Shown here piece after piece: positions 14,354 through 18,180 of a stretch of 18,180 nt of DNA (position 1 is its first letter; the number at the start of each line of letters is the position of its first letter). The notes under the pieces were generated by a model. It did no database searches and was not told the origin of the DNA. It saw only the letters and a list, made by a program, of their open reading frames with translations. The position numbers and the translations under genes were made by a program. Origin of the DNA: Bacillota bacterium (lineage in GTDB: Bacteria; Bacillota; Limnochordia; Darwinibacteriales; DTU012); NCBI GenBank assembly GCA_012521805.1, contig JAAYLQ010000031.1, forward strand, positions 1 to 18,180. The letters run 5' to 3'.

Positions 14354-16289
14354 TATCAAGCGCAGTTTTTCAAAATACGCGATGTACTTTTTTGCCCTCA
14401 GTTTCAGCGTTTTTACTGTTTACTCCTTCCTAGCCCTTATGTATAATGACCAGGTGATGGCTAAGTTTACTTACAGCGATCGCTACCGAGCGATGCTGAT
14501 CAGTTTTGGGGTTGTGATCTTTGTATTTGTAGCTTTTTTCTTAATCAGCTCCAATAACAGTTTTATTCGAGCACGGAAAAAAGAAATTTCAACCTACTCT
14601 TTGTTCGGCATGACCAATCGTAAAATTGGATGGCTGCTCTTTGTTGAAACGATGATTGTCGGTTCTGCGGCGCTGGTGGTTGGGCTCGCTGTGGGAATCT
14701 TTGCTTCCAAGCTGATTGCCATGATTCTGCTCAATTTAACTCTGACTCACTTTGTGGGTGATGTCGAGTTCAGCACTGCACCTAAGGTGGTCTATCTAAC
14801 TGTTGTCCCATTTCTGCTGGTTTTCGGGGTGATTGGCTTAACCGGCAGATGGGTAATCGGCAGATTTGAGCTGATTGATCTGTTTAAGGCTAATAAAATG
14901 CCGGAAACTAGATTTAAGGGTTCAATTCTGCTGCTGCTTTTCTCGCTCATGCTGATGGGCACAGGATATTATCTGGCAGCGTGGAGGGATCCGCTGCTGC
15001 TGATGATGTTAGCGCTGCCAATCCTAGTTTTAGTAATTGTGGGGACCTTTTTGTTTTTCCGCGGCGGTCTGCCGAAAATCTTGAGCTGGCTCCAGAACCG
15101 CCGAAGCTATTACCGCGGAGACAACCTGATCGCCGTTTCCACTTTTAATCATCGGCTCAAGTCAATCAGCGGCTTGATGGCAGCAATTGCGGTTCTGTCT
15201 GCGGTAGCAGTGACTGTGATCGCATCGGGATATACTTTATATGCCACAGTGGAAAAGAGCACCTATGATGCAGTAGGCTATGACTTGTATTTCTATACCA
15301 ATGACGAACAAGTTCTCCATGATGTGCGGGCGGCTTTTGCAGAGCATGATGTGGCAGTGATCATGGAACATACCACCTATCGATATCAAGCTCGGCCAAG
15401 AACCGATATGTTTGTCGCGGCAGAATGGGAGTTTGGCACTCCGGACACGTATTACCGGATTTACCCTCAATCGGAATTCAACCAACTGCTGAGGGCTGCT
15501 CGGGAGCGCTATCCCCAGGCTGACGTTGGAAAGGGGGAAGCTGTACTAGCTGTAAGAACTGGTAACAATGAACTGCTGGAAAAAGAATGGGTTGGCAGAA
15601 AACTTGATTTTTCAAATTCGAGCTTGACGGTTACTGCATGCATGGATTTAGATATCACGGATTTTGGAGCGTACTACACAGTTGTTGTGAACGACTCAGA
15701 TTTTACAGCACTAATGGAAAATGGCGACATTATCACCACAGATTCCGGCAAGAGCCCCTTTGATCGGGTGACGGTGGTTAAATATGAAAATCCCTTAGGC
15801 TCCCATGATTTAAACCGCAGGCTGAATCAAGTTTTGGCTGGACGGGTCAGCAGCTATCGCCTCGCTTACAATCACTATATCGATGCCCTGGAAAACTTCG
15901 GATTGGTCTGCTTTATCGGGTTCTTTATGAGCATTGTCTTTATCCTGATGACCGCAAGCCTACTGTACTTTAAGCAGATCATGGCTGCGCAGGAAGAGCG
16001 CCATCTGTATCAGACTCTGCGCAAAATTGGCATCAGACCGCAGCAAGAAGCTAGAGTAATTACTAAGCGGCTGCTGCCGGTGTTCTTTATCCCCCTGCTG
16101 CTGGGTTTTCTTCACAGCATTTTTGCCATGAAAAGTGCTGACACAATGGTGTTTTCCGGCATGCTTGCTGTTGAAAATTCTTATCTGATCGTGCTGAAGT
16201 TTTCTGCTGCTATGTACCTGGGCTACGGATTGGTGTACGGCATTTTCTATTTGATAACCAGGCGTCAGTATATCAACATTGTAAGTTAA
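14325..16289 (+). CDS. bceB: ABC transporter permease, BceB type
   Basis: This 654-residue permease has the BceB layout: two N-terminal helices flanking RARKKEISTYSLFGM, further helices up to about residue 300, one large extracellular domain (about 303-523), and three C-terminal helices. That domain binds the peptide or its lipid target and gives the family its specificity. Cytoplasmic IRNIKR and LRKIGIR stretches are typical of FtsX-like permeases. ATG at 14325 is used because GGAGGTG lies six bases upstream, within the end of the ATPase gene. The extracellular domain has no feature from which I can name the ligand. The 71-base stretch after the stop shows no clear terminator. Confidence 0.92.
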   Translation: MKLITLAIRNIKRSFSKYAMYFFALSFSVFTVYSFLALMYNDQVMAKFTYSDRYRAMLISFGVVIFVFVAFFLISSNNSFIRARKKEISTYSLFGMTNRKIGWLLFVETMIVGSAALVVGLAVGIFASKLIAMILLNLTLTHFVGDVEFSTAPKVVYLTVVPFLLVFGVIGLTGRWVIGRFELIDLFKANKMPETRFKGSILLLLFSLMLMGTGYYLAAWRDPLLLMMLALPILVLVIVGTFLFFRGGLPKILSWLQNRRSYYRGDNLIAVSTFNHRLKSISGLMAAIAVLSAVAVTVIASGYTLYATVEKSTYDAVGYDLYFYTNDEQVLHDVRAAFAEHDVAVIMEHTTYRYQARPRTDMFVAAEWEFGTPDTYYRIYPQSEFNQLLRAARERYPQADVGKGEAVLAVRTGNNELLEKEWVGRKLDFSNSSLTVTACMDLDITDFGAYYTVVVNDSDFTALMENGDIITTDSGKSPFDRVTVVKYENPLGSHDLNRRLNQVLAGRVSSYRLAYNHYIDALENFGLVCFIGFFMSIVFILMTASLLYFKQIMAAQEERHLYQTLRKIGIRPQQEARVITKRLLPVFFIPLLLGFLHSIFAMKSADTMVFSGMLAVENSYLIVLKFSAAMYLGYGLVYGIFYLITRRQYINIVS

Positions 16290-16360
16290 TTCACTAAGAG
16301 GTACTTCTGTTCCCAGCAGCGAATCCATGATAGTAAAATCTGGGTTGGAGGAGGGTGACG

Positions 16361-16753
16361 ATGGAACAGTTCAGCGTGAGGACAAACAGTCGGTACGAAT
16401 TTGTCCCGATTACCGCTCAAATTCGCAGTCTAGTCCGGGATTCCGGGGTTAACCAAGGTATTTGTGTTGTATTTTGCCCCCATACAACAGCAGGGTTGAC
16501 CATTAATGAAAATGCTGATCCGGATGCAGCCCGGGATATGATCTACATTTTAGAAAAACTGGTTCCAGCTGATGATCCCGGTTATCGACATATGGAAGGC
16601 AATTCCCAAGCCCATGTGCTGGCCTCTCTGATGGGCAGCAGCCTCAACTTAATTATTGATAACGGTGAACTACAGTTGGGAACTTGGCAGGGAATTTATC
16701 TAGCTGAATTTGACGGTCCGAGAACCCGGAAGGTGTATGTGCAGATTAGGTAA
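16361..16753 (+). CDS. YjbQ/UPF0047-family protein
   Basis: This 130-residue protein matches the YjbQ family nearly end to end. Conserved patches are CPHTTAGLTINENADPD (39-55), GNSQAHVLASLMG (80-92) and GTWQGIYLAEFDGPR (107-121). The two His in these patches form the family's presumed active site. Some members have weak thiamine-phosphate-synthase activity, but the physiological role is not settled. ATG at 16361 has GGAGG six bases upstream; the GTG at 16355 falls inside that SD. It follows the bce permease gene by 71 bases and precedes the hemerythrin gene by 35. No thiamine gene is nearby, so the context gives no functional clue. Confidence 0.9.
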   Translation: MEQFSVRTNSRYEFVPITAQIRSLVRDSGVNQGICVVFCPHTTAGLTINENADPDAARDMIYILEKLVPADDPGYRHMEGNSQAHVLASLMGSSLNLIIDNGELQLGTWQGIYLAEFDGPRTRKVYVQIR

Positions 16754-16788
16754 AGGCAATCTAGGCAGAAAGGTGGGATAAAGGCAGG

Positions 16789-17211
16789 ATGATGTGGAAG
16801 GAGAAGTACCGCATCGGTGTTGATTTGATCGACGATCAGCATCGGGAATTATTTCAGCGGGTATCGGATTTTCTCCAGTCTGTACAGCAAAAGGGAGATT
16901 GGGAGCAGAAAACCGATAAAGTAAAAGAAACGCTGGAGTTTATGCAGAATTATGTGGTGGAGCATTTCGAAGATGAGGAAGCTTACCAGCGCCAGATTAA
17001 ATACCCGGAATATGAGGAACATAAAGAAATCCATGCTAAGTTTAGGGCGATGATCAACCAGTATGCGGTGCGGTTTGAAGAAGAAGGTTTCACTCAGGAG
17101 TTGGTTCAGGAGTTTGGTGGTAAGCTGATGACCTGGCTGATTATGCATGTGGCAGCATCAGATCAGAAAATCGGTGCTTGGGTTCGGGAGCAGGGAGGTG
17201 AGGGACAGTGA
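16789..17211 (+). CDS. Bacteriohemerythrin
   Basis: This is a single-domain hemerythrin of 140 residues with all seven diiron ligands in the canonical order: H18, H59, E63 (HxxxE), H78, H82 (HxxxH), H120 and D125 (HxxxxD). Such proteins bind O2 reversibly at a non-heme diiron site and serve in oxygen sensing, storage or iron handling. It has no signal peptide and no attached signalling domain. The start is either of two adjacent ATG codons (16789 or 16792). Its end overlaps the GTG of the CheX gene (GTGA, four bases), which strongly suggests that the two are made together. Confidence 0.93.
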   Translation: MMWKEKYRIGVDLIDDQHRELFQRVSDFLQSVQQKGDWEQKTDKVKETLEFMQNYVVEHFEDEEAYQRQIKYPEYEEHKEIHAKFRAMINQYAVRFEEEGFTQELVQEFGGKLMTWLIMHVAASDQKIGAWVREQGGEGQ

Positions 17212-17669
17212 AGGTAGCATATGTTGATCCTTTTGTCAGAGCGGCTAGGGATGTGTTTAAGCTGATGATGGATTTGGAAACTCACCGAGGAGAGCTGTGG
17301 GCTTGCGATGAGTTGATTCCCAGCAAAGAAGCGAGTGTTGTAATCGGCGTAACTGGTGATCTGCTGGGCTCAATTCTGTACAGTTTTCCGAAAGAGATGA
17401 CTTTAAAAATGGTGGAAATCATGTCTGGGATGGCATTAGAAGAACTGGACAGCTTTGTCGCTTCCGCCCTTGGCGAGGTCGCTAATATCATCAGCGGTAA
17501 TGCCATGACCCATTTAAATACGAACAATTATAACTGCAATATTGTCCCGCCTCAGATCATTATTGGACAAAATGTGTCCCTCTCCATGGCTACACCGCGA
17601 GCGCTGGTAGTACCGCTGAAAACTCGAATCGGCGATTTTGATATTTTTCTAACCCTTACAGAACGCTAA
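17208..17669 (+). CDS. cheX: CheX-type chemotaxis phosphatase-like protein
   Basis: This 153-residue protein has the active-site pattern S-x3-E-x2-N-x4-N at residues 86-98 (S86, E90, N93, N98). CheC and CheX proteins use this pattern to dephosphorylate CheY-P. A single copy of the motif and the length fit CheX rather than CheC. The GTG start is supported by GGAGGTGAG just upstream inside the hemerythrin gene. No cheY or other chemotaxis gene is in the window, so its response-regulator partner is elsewhere. The overlap with the hemerythrin gene suggests a link between oxygen or iron state and CheY-like signalling; this link is inferred. Confidence 0.87.
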   Translation: MKVAYVDPFVRAARDVFKLMMDLETHRGELWACDELIPSKEASVVIGVTGDLLGSILYSFPKEMTLKMVEIMSGMALEELDSFVASALGEVANIISGNAMTHLNTNNYNCNIVPPQIIIGQNVSLSMATPRALVVPLKTRIGDFDIFLTLTER

Positions 17670-17677
17670 TACTACCT

Positions 17678-17705
17678 CCCCCTCAGTTAGTTGAGGGGGT
17701 TCTTA
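17678..17705 (+). terminator. Intrinsic terminator after cheX
   Basis: CCCCCTCA (17678-17685) and TGAGGGGG (17692-17699) form a perfect eight-pair stem with a six-base loop, followed by TTCTT. It lies eight bases after the cheX stop. The SD of the next gene begins at once after it, so some readthrough may be needed or used. Confidence 0.75.
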
Positions 17706-17719
17706 AGGAGCAGAGACTA

Positions 17720-18180
17720 ATGGTGAAGCAGTGGAATTTAGCTGCTCTTCCAAGCAGTTTACGAACAGAGATTGGAGCAGGGGTCTGGCAGCAGATTACT
17801 CTCGGTGAATCGGGAGCATATTTGTACCGGCTGATGGATCAGCAGGGGCAGAACCGCTATCTGAAAATCATGCCCCAGCAGCTGAAGATGAGCATTGAAA
17901 GAGAAGCGCAGGTTCTCAAGTGGTTAGCAGGAAAGCTTCCTGTACCAAAGGTACTGTTATTTATCAGTGATTGTGACTATGAGTATCTGCTTATGACAGA
18001 AGCCGAGGGTGTGCCTGCCTGTGACCAAAGTTTTGGCAGGGAACTGCCGCTTTTGATTCGACTTCTGGCAAAAGGATTAAGAATGATCCACAGCATTGAT
18101 CTAAACAATTGTCCTTTTGATCAACGCCTCGATGTAAAAATAAAAGCAGCGGAATCCAGAATGCACCAGGGGCTAGTTGA
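17720..18180 (+). CDS. APH(3')-like aminoglycoside phosphotransferase family protein (partial, C-terminus outside window)
   Basis: The frame opens at ATG 17720 (AAGGAG nine bases upstream) and stays open for 153 codons to the window edge. The visible part is the kinase N-lobe: a nucleotide-binding loop in LGESGAYLYRLM (residues 28-39), a strand with the probable ATP-contacting Lys in YLKIM (47-51), the helix Glu in IEREAQVLKWL (59-69), the hinge YLLMTEAEG, and then LRMIHSIDLNNCPFDQRLDVK. The LHSID-type and CPFDxRLD stretches are typical of APH(3') enzymes, which phosphorylate the 3'-OH of kanamycin-type antibiotics. The catalytic HGD and DFG-like motifs would lie beyond the edge. Resistance is therefore not shown; a chromosomal relative with another substrate is equally possible. 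Confidence 0.82.
   Translation, partial: MVKQWNLAALPSSLRTEIGAGVWQQITLGESGAYLYRLMDQQGQNRYLKIMPQQLKMSIEREAQVLKWLAGKLPVPKVLLFISDCDYEYLLMTEAEGVPACDQSFGRELPLLIRLLAKGLRMIHSIDLNNCPFDQRLDVKIKAAESRMHQGLV

Noticed and set aside
1..18180. CRISPR array, insertion sequence, prophage, tRNA or rRNA
   Set aside because: No regularly spaced repeats, transposase or integrase motifs, terminal inverted repeats or cloverleaf sequences were seen.

Overview
The window looks like chromosomal DNA of a Bacillota (Firmicutes) bacterium, probably from an anaerobic or microaerobic lineage. The grounds are: strong GGAGG-type Shine-Dalgarno (SD) sequences before nearly every gene, frequent GTG starts, a complete BceRSAB-type antibiotic-sensing module, CheX, a feoAB operon with a Gram-positive-type Fur box, a bacteriohemerythrin, and moderate GC. 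The phylum is an inference. No phage, insertion sequence, CRISPR array, tRNA or rRNA was found.

Layout. (1) Positions 1-3720, minus strand: a two-gene unit. The first gene is a large exported diheme protein that resembles the alpha subunit of hydrazine synthase (HzsA). The second is a membrane-anchored YncE-like beta-propeller that runs off the left edge. (2) 3889-4344, plus: an orphan small protein, tail to tail with the next operon. (3) 4336-8588, minus: a tightly packed five-gene operon, feoA - feoB - nicotianamine-synthase-like SAM enzyme - YbhN-like membrane protein - pssA-like phosphatidyltransferase. It is read from a near-consensus sigma-A promoter followed at once by a 9-1-9 palindromic Fur box. 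(4) 8727-11710, plus: a secreted TPR protein and a cytoplasmic GH3 glycosidase, closed by a hairpin terminator. (5) 11786-16289, plus: response regulator, intramembrane-sensing kinase, ABC ATPase and ABC permease, in the order of a Bacillus bceRSAB locus. A BceR-type operator lies before the ATPase gene. (6) 16361-17705, plus: a YjbQ-family protein, then an overlapping bacteriohemerythrin-CheX pair and a terminator hairpin. (7) 17720-18180, plus: the start of an APH(3')-like kinase cut by the right edge.

How the genes work together. The feo operon should respond to iron starvation: FeoA and FeoB import Fe(II), and the co-transcribed SAM enzyme may make or modify a metal ligand. The Bce module should sense cell-wall-active peptides and induce its own transporter. 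The hemerythrin-CheX pair suggests oxygen or iron input to chemotaxis or phosphosignalling.

The most unusual element is the HzsA-like/beta-propeller pair. It recalls the HzsA-HzsB pairing of anammox bacteria but sits in an apparently non-anammox genome, with added domains and a changed residue at a key heme site. Its reaction cannot be read from sequence.
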